From contig RCSZ01000023.1 of assembly GCA_014898425.1 (NCBI GenBank), positions 186,001 through 250,000 of the forward strand: 64,000 bases of DNA, written 5' to 3'. This document shows, piece by piece, positions 51,066 to 59,932 of this stretch. The position numbers and the translations under genes are program-made. The DNA is from Botryotinia globosa (Eukaryota > Ascomycota > Leotiomycetes > Helotiales > Sclerotiniaceae). Position 1 is the first letter of the stretch. The number at the start of each line of letters is the position of its first letter. The notes beneath the pieces are model-generated. The model made no database searches. It saw only the letters and a program-made list of their open reading frames with translations, and was not told the DNA's origin.

Positions 51066-51959
51066 TTAGATGTTCTAATGAAAAATATTGTTGATAATAA
51101 TTAATATATCTTTCTCTCAATATTTTATTAAATGTTTATTTTATTTTATATTAATTATTTCTTATATTTAATATTTCATTTTGAAATCTCAATCTAAATA
51201 TTTTTTGAGAAAAAGATTTTATAGATTTCTTTTTCTTATTTTATAAATCCAAATTTTATATAAAAAGATTTTATAATTTAAATAATAAATCAGATTATCC
51301 TCAATATTAATATATCTTATTTAATATTTTATAATTAATATAGAATTATAATAATTATAATTAGATATAGAAATGTATAGAAATATGAATATATATTTTA
51401 TTATAGAATAGAATATAATCTTAAGATTTTTATTTATAATTTGGATTTCAAAAATCTAATATCTTGTAGTATAATTGTATAAATTAAATTTAAATTCATT
51501 ATTGAAAATTAAAGATAATAAGTTCATAATATATTTCAAATTTAAATTGAATTTATAAAATAATATATATATTAAAATTAATTTTAGATTTATTAATACT
51601 TGATATATTTTTTTTATATCAATTGAAAACTAATATTTTATTTATTCTATTTAGATTATATTCTCTTTAGATTTCGCTAATATATCTCATTATTCTTTTT
51701 TCCTTTTTTTTTTATTTTCTTATTTCTTTTTTTTTAAAAAAAGATTTTAATAAATTTTAAAGGAATAAATAAATAATACATTAATAAATATATCAAAGTT
51801 TATAGAGAAAATTCTCTTGAATTGATTAGTAGATATATTGAGATTTATAGAGAAGATTATTTTCAATCATAAAAATAAGAAAATATAAGAATCTAAATTT
51901 ATAAGTTTATATATTTTTAATACTTTTTTTTATTATAAATATTATTTAATTATTTATAA

Positions 51960-52165
51960 TTAATTTAAAAAAAAGAAAAGGGATTTTGATAAAATAAAGA
52001 TTGAATTTGAAAAAAAAGGAAAAAGAAACAGGTTTTAATAAAGTGAAAATTGAATTTAAAAAAGGAAAAGAGAAAGTAAAGTGTATTTTGAATAAATTAA
52101 TATTAATAATATAAATAATGAAGGATATTTCGAATATTATTTGATTTATAATTATTTAATTATTT
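51960..52165. repeat. Eroded ~50 bp repeats related to the 52.36 kb island
   Basis: gggattttgataaaataaag and ggttttaataaagtgaaaat (about 51979 and 52031), each followed by ttgaattt and a purine run, match the unit of the 107 bp repeats downstream. Confidence 0.5.
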
Positions 52166-52170
52166 ATTCT

Positions 52171-52325
52171 TACTGATTTGATTATAAGCAAGTATATATT
52201 CTTTTTTATAATCAATTTATTAAATCTTCTTATAAATAATACTATAGATTGACTCAATTATAAGCGAATACACATTCTTTTTTATAGTCGACCCATCGAA
52301 TCTCCTCATAAGCAGTGCTACAGGT
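52171..52325. repeat. 76 bp tandem repeat, two copies, one mutated
   Basis: Unit starts (attataagc) at 52181 and 52257. Copy 2 keeps C and G (tatagtcgacccatcgaatc), where copy 1 has T and A (tataatcaatttattaaatc). Almost every difference is a transition. Confidence 0.75.
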
Positions 52326-52357
52326 TGACCCTCGTACTCATAAATCCCTCGATCACC

Positions 52358-52571
52358 TTCGATAGCATTAAGTAAAGCTGTGAAAGTATCTTGAGGGATT
52401 TTAGTAAAGTGAAGGTTGAATCTAAGAAAGGGGAGTATCTAAAAAGGGGGGTAAGGAAGGCATTTTCGATAACGTTGGGCAAAGCTATGAAGATATCTTG
52501 AGGGATTTTAGTGGAATAAAGATTGAATTTAAGAAAGGGGAATATTTAAAAAAAGGGATAAGAAAAGGGAT
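52358..52571. repeat. 107 bp tandem repeat, two copies
   Basis: ttcgatagcattaagtaaag at 52358 and ttcgataacgttgggcaaag at 52465; both continue with tatcttgagggattttagt and a purine-rich aagaaaggggagtat block. Together with 52171-52325 this forms the most GC-rich half kilobase of the AT desert. Confidence 0.75.
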
Positions 52572-53576
52572 TATAATAATGAATATATTCAATTTTTTTT
52601 TAATATATATAATTAAAATAAAGGAAAGCTTATTCTTTAAGATCTTATTATATATTCACAATCTTCATTATTAATTTGATTTATTTAAATATGATATTCT
52701 CAAAATTATTATTTAATTATATATATATAGAATAATATCCTTAAACTTTATAATTTAAAAATAATATAAATATTCAATATCTTTTATTATTTTATATCTT
52801 TTTTACATTTATATTTTAATAAAACTAAGTATTCTCTAATCTCTACATTTTTCTTTTTAATTTATTATTAAAATTATCTTTTTTACCTTATCTAATTTAT
52901 TACTTAGCTTTTTCTTTTTATTTCTCTTATACTAAACTATATATTATTTTTATAAATCACTAAATCCTAATAATTTATTAATCAATCAAATCTAATAATA
53001 TATTAAATTCATCCTTTTGTATTTCATTCTTTATTTTATTATTAAGATTTTTATAACCTATAATTATTATAAAATCGATATAATCTTATATTTATATTAA
53101 AATATTTGATATAATAATAAAAACTGAAAATTTAAATATAGATTTATAATCATTTGATATTTTATTTATAAAAAACTTGGATAATATAATTATATATTAT
53201 AAAAGCTTAAATATTGTAAACTTCAAAAATTCTTGTTAATATAATAATATATTTATTAATTTTAAGAAAAAGTTTAGGAAAGTTTTAATAATCAAAGAGA
53301 TTGATAATATTGAAATAGTATAAATAAACTTTAAATAATATTATTATTATTAATATATTAATATACAATTTAATAATGATTTAAAATTATATCTATAATA
53401 AATAATATTCAAAATAATTAATCAAATTAATACCCATATCTTATAATATTTTTTTCTATTTACTATTATTAAATTTAAATAGAATTACACTTATGAATTT
53501 GTTTATTATCAACAATAACTTAATACTTTATTTAATTAATATATTCTATATATATATTATTAACAAATTCAATAAT

Positions 53577-53718
53577 TGTCACGTGCATGGAATCAATACG
53601 CATGGAACCAAATAGAAGTTGTAAGCTTTACTATTACGCCATATATATAATCTGATCAAAAGGCATAATATTAGGGATTGAAGTTCTGATAGTTTATTAT
53701 TATATATATATTCTAATA
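53577..53718 (+). repeat. TRIM copy 2, left terminal repeat (142 bp)
   Basis: Intact outer end CACGTGCATGGAATC; mutated inner end ttctaata. Confidence 0.75.
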
Positions 53719-53992
53719 GAGTTTCTCTTTTTTATTCTTTTTGTTCTGAAAAAGCTAATAATTATGGAGAATATTTATTTATATAATTAATTATATAATA
53801 TATAATATAATAATTATATTAATTATATTCTTATTATTAATAATCAATTATCAATGAATTTAGAATATTTAATTATTAAATAGTATATTCTTACTTCTAA
53901 TCTATTTCTTATTAAGAAAATCTATTCTTAATTAAGTAAGCCTTAATTAGAGATCTCAGAACTATATCTATTTGATTTAATCTTTGATATTT

Positions 53993-54134
53993 TGTTATAT
54001 ATATAGAATCAATATATATAGAATCAAATAGAAGTTGTAAGCTTTATTATTATACTATATATGCAATCTGATCAAAAGGCATAGTATCAGGGATTGAAGT
54101 CCTGACAGCTTACTACTATATATATATCCTAACA
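53993..54134 (+). repeat. TRIM copy 2, right terminal repeat (142 bp)
   Basis: Mutated inner end tgttatatatatagaatc; intact outer end tcctaaca. Confidence 0.75.
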
Positions 54135-54139
54135 ATAAT

Positions 54140-55427
54140 CTTAAAAAACAATATTATATTTTCTACCATATTTATTTGTATTTATTATAAATCAATAAAT
54201 AAGAAAATAATTGAATAATAAATAAATTAATTGATTGAAAAAATAAAATTAGAAATTAAAATTTATAAAATAAATCCTATTTATTATATTAAATAATTAT
54301 CTAAATAAATAAACCTTATACTAAACCTTGTTTATACCCTATAATCATAAAATACTATAATCTAAATCTCCACCTTCGTATCTTCTTAATATTTACTTTT
54401 CTAAAAATACAATCTTATATCTCCTAAAGTTTTATTTTCGAATATTTATTAAATATTAAATCAAAGATTCATTACTTTTCTCATTATTCGATTTTTCTTT
54501 TTTATTATAAATAAATAATTCATTTTTCCTTTCAAAAATATCCTTTTTATATCTACAAATCCTCAAATTGTTAAATTAAAAATTGAATTACTTTTATTAA
54601 ATATCAAACACTGATTTTCTGAAAATATAAATAATCTTTTGTAATACAAAATCCTATAAAATAATTTGATTAAAAAAATATTATAAGAAAAATATATATT
54701 CAAAGCTTAATCAAAATATATCTCCTTAAATAAATAAAATAATTTGAAAAATGAAATTAATAATAATAAAGATAATAATAAATTCAAAATCAATGAGAAT
54801 ACTACATTCAAATCTCTTATTAATAATAACAATAAAATTACAAAAAAAGATTATAAATACAAAACTCAATGGATTATTATTTCATAAAAGAGTTTAATAT
54901 CAATTTAATTTCAAAAGCTCATTTTTTTCTTCAATTTTAATATTTCTTTTTAATTTAAAATATTAATAAAATGAATCTATTATAATTGATTTAAAAAAAA
55001 GAGACATAAAGTTTAATAAGAAAATGATTTATTTTATTCAGGATTTTCAAAAATCTAATAAGATTTTCATTATATTTGATTTGAAAAATACAGATTAAAG
55101 AAAATATTATAAATCTTTTATACTTTATATTAATATTAATCAAATTGATAATATTTTATTTAATAAATCTATTGAAAATTAAATATTATACAAAATTCAA
55201 ACTTTTTTAAAATAAAATAAAAAAGATTTGAAAACAAAAATAATCTTTTTATATTCGAAAACAATAAATATATAATTATTTTCAATATAAAAGATAATTC
55301 TGATTCGAAATTCTATAATTTCATTAATTATAAATCTATATCTCTTTTAATTCTGATTAATATTATTATTTATTATCAAAAGATAATATATCAAACAAAG
55401 GAATTTAGTTTATATTAATTAAAGAAA
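54140..55427. other. AT desert without recognisable genes
   Basis: No ORF, no repeat partner recognised; continues the desert interrupted by the TRIM. Confidence 0.4.
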
Positions 55428-55862
55428 ATGAAAATGAATTTTTATTATATAATGGATTATAATAAAAAGCAAAATGAAAAGGAAAATAAAATAGTAGATA
55501 AAATAGCGAATAAAGTGATAGATAAAGTGATAAGTAAAATGATAGATAAAGTAGTAAGTGAGATAGTAAATAAAATAATAAATGAGGTAATAAATAAAGT
55601 GGTAAATAAAGTAATAGATAAAATAATGAGTGAAATAATAGATGAGGTAGTAAGTGAAATGATAAATAAGATAATAAATGAGATAACAAACGAAATAATA
55701 AATGAGGTAAATAAAATAGCAAATAATATAATGAATAAAGTAATAAGTAAAAAGACAAATAAGATAGCAAACAAAATAATAAATGAAAATAAAAACAAAA
55801 ATAAAGATAGAAAAAAAGTTAGATATATTAATAAAAAAATAAGCAAAATAGCTATTAAATAA
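55428..55862 (+). CDS. Repetitive ORF, 144 codons, [KE][IV]x[NDS] repeats (doubtful gene)
   Basis: The frame starts ATG (MKMNFYYIMDYNKKQNEKEN) and from about residue 22 consists of roughly 20 four-residue units such as KIVD KIAN KVID KVIS, then EIIN EVIN, ending in a basic K/N/R tail (residues 112-144). The units come from a 12 bp DNA repeat (55485-55790). A period of four with alternating hydrophobic and charged residues would favour a helix. Because the 12 bp unit lacks stops, three minus-strand frames across it are open as well, so openness is weak evidence. Unit changes keep the length a multiple of three. No known family recognised; it could equally be a non-coding minisatellite. Confidence 0.25.
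   Translation: MKMNFYYIMDYNKKQNEKENKIVDKIANKVIDKVISKMIDKVVSEIVNKIINEVINKVVNKVIDKIMSEIIDEVVSEMINKIINEITNEIINEVNKIANNIMNKVISKKTNKIANKIINENKNKNKDRKKVRYINKKISKIAIK
55485..55795. repeat. Degenerate 12 bp minisatellite (aataaagtaata-type)
   Basis: About 25 units of the form [ga]ataaa[ag]taat[ag]/gatgaggtagta, diverged mainly by A/G changes but with few length changes. Confidence 0.75.
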
Positions 55863-55940
55863 TAAATATATTTTATTAATCAAAATTAAGATTTATATTA
55901 ATACAAAATTACAGTTTAGAAGATATAAATATAAAGATAT

Positions 55941-56504
55941 TCAAAATAATAAAATTAGAAAGATTTGAAAATGAAAAATTGATTCGAAATCAAAAGCAAG
56001 TCTTGTTATTTCAATATCAAAATTTGATTTTATAATACTAATATTGGAAACTATTTTTATTATTTCCTTTATTGCTTTAATATTAGGAATTATCTTTATT
56101 ACCCTGCTTATTACTCCAGCATTGAAAACTACTTTTACTACTTCCTCTATTACTTTAATATTAAAAACTATCTTTATTATTTCCTTTATTATTTCCTTTA
56201 TTATTCCAATATTAAAAACCACTTTTATTACTTCCTTTATTACTTCAATATTAGAAATTATTTCTATGATTCCCCCTACTACTTCAATATTGAAAACTAC
56301 TTTTACTACTTTCCCTATTATTTTAATATTGAAATCTGTTTTCATTACTCCCCTTATTAATTTAATTATAAAACCTATCTTTATTATTCTTTTTACTATT
56401 TCAATATTGAAAAACATCTTTATTATTTCAATATTGAAAATCATTTTTATTATTTTAATATTAGAAATCGAATTTATAATTATAATATTGACTATATAAA
56501 TCAA
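55941..56504 (-). CDS. Repetitive ORF, 187 codons, 13-residue repeats (doubtful gene)
   Basis: On the minus strand the ATG is at 56504 and residues about 25-160 are 13-residue units of the form N-I-x-[VI]-[IV]-[KE]-x-[VI]-[IV]-K-[IV]-[VI]-[FPS]. Examples are NIEVIKEVIKVVF, NIKVIEEVVKVVF and NIKAIKEIIKIVS. The ends (first 24 and last 30 residues) are non-repetitive. The underlying DNA has an exact 39 bp period; one spacing is 51 bp (39+12), so the frame is kept. The plus strand is also open (56044-56499). No family recognised; alternative explanation is a stop-free minisatellite. Confidence 0.25.
   Translation of the reverse strand: MIYIVNIIIINSISNIKIIKMIFNIEIIKMFFNIEIVKRIIKIGFIIKLIRGVMKTDFNIKIIGKVVKVVFNIEVVGGIIEIISNIEVIKEVIKVVFNIGIIKEIIKEIIKIVFNIKVIEEVVKVVFNAGVISRVIKIIPNIKAIKEIIKIVSNISIIKSNFDIEITRLAFDFESIFHFQIFLILLF
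56040..56430. repeat. 39 bp minisatellite, about 10 units
   Basis: The core aatatt starts at 56040, 56079, (agcatt) 56118, 56157, 56208, 56247, 56286 and 56325. Intervals are 39 bp except one of 51 bp. Later units (to about 56430) are shorter or degenerate. Confidence 0.85.
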
Positions 56505-56868
56505 AGATAAACAAACTCAAGATTAATAAATTAATATATTATTAAATATTAATATAATATTAGAAAATACTATACAAATACTATACAAATACTTTTTATA
56601 TTTAAAAAATTCTTTCTCAAGCAAAATAATAGAATAAATATTAGAGTTTTTTCAAATGAATTCAATAAAATAAAATCTGACAAAAAAAGTATTGAAAACA
56701 AATAATAAGATTTTATAAAAAAGAAACATAATAAATAAATTGATATAAAAAATAAAAGTATTTTTATATAATATATCATTTTATAATTATATCTATTTAT
56801 AATATCTATATTATTTTTAATGTATTGAATTTATCTAAATAGATTATTAATACCCCAAAATTATTTAA
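56505..56868. other. AT-rich interval without genes
   Basis: Nothing recognised; a 69-codon minus-strand frame (56570-56779) is generic I/F/L sequence. Confidence 0.4.
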
Positions 56869-56986
56869 ACCTAATATTTTCTAGATTATCTAAAATTTAC
56901 ATTTTCTAGATTATTTAAAATTCATATTTTCTAAATTATTTACAATTCACAATTTCTAGATTATCTAAAATTTATATTTTCTAAAT
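56869..56986. repeat. ~27 bp tandem repeat (ttttctagattatctaaaat)
   Basis: Four to five units of ttttctagattatctaaaat plus ttacat/tcat spacer, diverging by a few bases, leading directly into the 140 bp tandem repeat. Confidence 0.7.
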
Positions 56987-57266
56987 CCCTAACATTCATA
57001 TTTTAAAACACAGTTTATAACTGGCAGCTGATTGGCCGAGAAAAAGTACGGATGCTCTGTGCGGCGAATATCAAAATCCTAATCTATTATTAATAGGTAC
57101 AGTAGTTATAAATGATTTATATTTCTCCCTAACAATCATATTTTAAAACATAGTTTATAATTGGTAGTTGATTGGCCGAGAAAAAGTATGGATGTTTTGT
57201 ATAGCGAATATCAAAATCTTAATCTATTATTAATAAATATAATAATTATAAATGATTTATGAAATA
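56987..57266 (+). repeat. 140 bp tandem repeat, two copies, second one transition-mutated
   Basis: Units start ccctaaca at 56987 and 57127. Unit 1 has ctggcagctgattggccgag and gtacggatgctctgtgcggc; unit 2 has ttggtagttgattggccgag and gtatggatgttttgtatagc. Essentially every substitution is C to T or G to A in the same direction. A third diverged unit lies inverted at about 34503-34585. Confidence 0.85.
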
Positions 57267-57478
57267 TAATTAATTGATATTTTTATATTCTTTGAATTAA
57301 TAGCTTTTAAATAATATTATTTTTATTTAAAAAAAAAGAGTTGTTATTAATATATTAATTGTTTAATTGATTTTGTAATAAAAAATTCAATAAAAAGTTG
57401 CTAATACAATTCTGATTGATTTAGATTTGATTAGTAATAAGAGAGATAAGAGAAGAGATTAGAAAGAAAAGGGAAGAG
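57267..57478. other. AT-rich spacer
   Basis: No features seen. Confidence 0.35.
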
Positions 57479-57655
57479 ATTAGATTTATTAGATTTATTA
57501 GATTTATTAGATTTATTAGATTTATTAGATTTATTAGATTTATTAGATTTATTAGATTTATTAGATTTATTAGATTTATTAGATTTATTAGATTTATTAG
57601 ATTTGTTAGATTTGTTAGATTTGTTAGATTTATTAGATTTATTAGATTTATTAGA
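57479..57655. repeat. 9 bp minisatellite (ttagattta)n, about 19 units
   Basis: Continuous ttagattta units, with three consecutive variants ttagatttg near 57598-57628. The 117-codon minus-strand frame over it (LIN repeats, 57421-57774) is a product of the array. Confidence 0.9.
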
Positions 57656-58050
57656 GAAAAAAAAATAGAAAAAAAGTTGAACTTTTGCTTAGTGAGATCC
57701 GATTCAAACAATCTGATTGGTTTGATTTCCTTGATATTGTAATTATAGTGTAGATTCTTAAGAGTTTTCAACAAAATTATTTAAATTAATTGAATAAAAC
57801 AAAAGAAAAGTAATAATTATATATAAGAAATTAAGAGCTTTTAAATAATATATTTTTTATATTGTTAAATTCAAAATTAAGGTTTTTATAAAGAATTGAA
57901 GTTGAAGTAATATAAATATAACTAAAGTTTATATAATCAATTAAAAGAGGTTTATATTGAATATAATTGATTTAATATTAATAAAAATTATTTTAATATT
58001 ATAGGTTTTATAATCCAGTGGTATTATTGATGATCTGATGTAAAGTGATC
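57656..58050. other. AT-rich spacer
   Basis: No gene or repeat recognised. Confidence 0.35.
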
Positions 58051-58051
58051 T

Positions 58052-58270
58052 ACTAAAATCTAAATAAAATTGAAAAATCTGAATAAAATTGAAAAATCTG
58101 AATAAAATTGAAAAATCTGAATAAAATCGAAAAATCTGAATAAAATCGAAAAATCTGAATAAAATCGAAAAATCTGAATAAAATCGAAAAATCTGAATAA
58201 AATTGAAAAATCTGAATAAAATTGAAAAAACTGAATAAAATTGAAAAAACTAAAAAAAAACTGAATAAAA
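58052..58270. repeat. 19 bp minisatellite, about 11 units
   Basis: Unit aatctgaataaaattgaaa. The central five or so units read aaaatcgaaa (C kept) and the outer ones aaaattgaaa. Ends degrade into aaactgaataaaaaaagg. Confidence 0.9.
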
Positions 58271-58345
58271 AAAGGTAAACCGACTTCGCCTACGAGCTTT
58301 CAATAAAATTTCTTTTTTAGATTTTTATAAATATAATTATAAAAA

Positions 58346-58560
<215 letters not shown>

Positions 58561-58627
58561 ATTTTAATAAAAAATATAAAAATATTAATCTTATTTATTT
58601 TTAGAATTCTAAAAGCTATATAATATA

Positions 58628-58700
58628 GGTCCTGAGGGGCGTGAAAAATAACTACGGAGAGCGTTAGCGAGCCCGTTGTTATTTTTAGCCCCGAAGGGCC
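58628..58700. other. 73 nt GC-rich palindrome (hairpin)
   Basis: Outer arms ggtcctgaggggc and gccccgaagggcc pair; inner arms gaaaaataac and gttatttttagcc continue the stem; the centre tacggagagcgttagcgagc / ccgt can form its own small stem. The whole is a nearly continuous hairpin in AT-rich surroundings, resembling mobile GC clusters known from some organelle genomes; function unknown. A terminator or tiny MITE are alternatives. Confidence 0.6.
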
Positions 58701-58764
58701 GAAAAAAGCTTGTTTTTATTAAGTTAAAAATTGAAATTTTGAAAATACTTTAATTTTTGAATAT

Positions 58765-58878
58765 TATATTAATATAAATAATTATATTATAAAATTACAA
58801 ATAACTTATTGAATCGATTATTGTTCATTTAATAGTACCTTATTGTATAAATAATCGTGGTAATTCTAGAGCTAATAA
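58765..58878 (+). rRNA. 18S (SSU) rRNA 5' region fragment, mutated relic
   Basis: The last 22 nt (cgtggtaattctagagctaa plus ta) equal the near-universal eukaryotic 18S segment close to its 5' end. Upstream, the alignment continues without gaps through catttaatagtacctta (18S: tatttgatagtacctta), attgaatc (attaaatc) and aattatattataaaattac (aattatacagtgaaactgc). Almost every difference is C to T or G to A. It corresponds to roughly nucleotides 60-170 of 18S. It is cut at the right by a reversed family A copy (gagctaata then unrelated sequence). It cannot be functional: only a fragment and heavily mutated. Confidence 0.8.
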
Positions 58879-58881
58879 TGT

Positions 58882-59524
58882 GAGCTGTATTTTTAATTAA
58901 ATATAATATATATATCTTTAATATAATAAAAGCATTATAAAAATACTATTCGCTAATCTCCAGAATTAATCTCTATAAATCCTAAAGCTATAAAGTCAAG
59001 TCTTTATAACTAGCCCTTTTAGATTTATAATTTAAATCTAGTAAAAAAAGAAAAAAAGAGCTAATAGGTTTTCAATATAGAATAATTGACAATATTCAAA
59101 AATGAATTTAGATAAAAAAAGATATTATTATAAAAATATCAAAATTTATTTTAAAAACTAAATAAAGCTTGATTATTAATCAAGCTTTTTTTATTATTCT
59201 TATTTATTATATTAAAGTTTTAATAAAAATATAACAAATTTTCTAAATTCGAAATTTTTATATAAATATAATCTTACAAACATATAATTTATAAAATTTC
59301 AATAATTTAAATTAGATATATAAATTCATATAATGAAATTATAAAATGAATTATAGAGATATGTAAATAATCTTGAATTAAATATTTTTATTATTATCTT
59401 TTTTATTAATATTACAAAATTCATAATATTACTATACTATTGTATTATTTATTTAGTTTAATATTAATTTTAATATTATTTCAAAAAGTCTTATTTCTTT
59501 TGAATTCTTGATTGGATATAATAA
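58882..59524 (-). mobile_element. Family A copy, reversed, interrupted by LINE-L copy L6
   Basis: Read on the minus strand it shows, in reverse order, the family's middle (aattatacttt-like), the ttataaagac/taactat motif array (about 58970-59040) and the region 'gaatccaaaaga' near 59500. The terminal ggccattaagg block is missing where it abuts the 18S fragment, and the other end lies beyond LINE-L insertions outside the window. Confidence 0.55.
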
Positions 59525-59932
59525 TAGTAGTAGTAGTAATAGTATTTATTAATGTTTATTGAATTGGTTTAAAATTGACTTTGAGAATCTTTTAAGGAAT
59601 ATGAGGATATGTTAAGTTATGGATTTATTTAATATTTTAAAAAACAATTTATATATATAAGAATTAAGGTTTATTTAAGTGATTTCTTTTTTGTTAATTA
59701 AAATAAAATCAATAATATTTTTAAAACTTTAAAAAGTTAAATGTAGTTTTTTAGGAATAAATAAATATAGATTATAAGAATATATATTTATAAGATATAT
59801 AAATATCAAATAATATTTTTATTGTATTTTTTAATTATTATTTAAATTAAATAAAGGAAGAATAGAATTTGATTAAAAAGAAAAAAAGAGAAAAAAAGAA
59901 AGAGGGAAAAAGGTGGTTGGATATTTTTAATA
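59525..59932 (-). mobile_element. LINE-L copy L6, 3' end only
   Basis: TAG/TAC-type tail at 59525-59545, conserved terminal block in mutated form (gaattggtttaaaattgact), purine tract near 59875-59910. At about 59932 the sequence jumps to the 3' tail of another LINE-L copy (L7), so L6 is interrupted by L7; its remainder would lie outside the window. Confidence 0.65.

Larger units (their letters stand above)
42570..53571. other. 11 kb AT desert without recognisable genes
   Basis: Extremely AT-rich with stops in all frames; the longest frame (47797-48027, 76 codons) is I/F-rich low complexity. It starts abruptly with a short GC-normal patch (cacctatgtccgacaataaa, about 42575-42620). Internal low-complexity repeats are listed separately. 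A recurring phrase 'ttttagattttctaa' occurs dozens of times from 43.0 to 43.3 and 50.0 to 51.1 kb. No homology to LINE-L or family A was seen. Confidence 0.45.
53577..54134 (+). mobile_element. TRIM-like LTR element, copy 2 (558 bp)
   Basis: TG...CA ends (tgtcacgtgcatgg to atatcctaaca) with 5 bp duplication ataat (53572-53576, 54135-54139). Terminal repeats of 142 bp at 53577-53718 and 53993-54134. Internal 274 bp, non-coding. Copy-specific features shared by both of its terminal repeats (gatcaaaagg, and gaagt-ctga) separate it from copy 1 (gattataaaagg, gaatctaata), as expected when both LTRs are made from one template at insertion. Confidence 0.8.

Noticed and set aside
42570..53571. Mitochondrial genome segment
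   Set aside because: Comparable AT content, but no tRNA, rRNA, cox, cob or nad motif could be read, and it is continuous with nuclear transposons. Not fully excluded as a decayed insertion.
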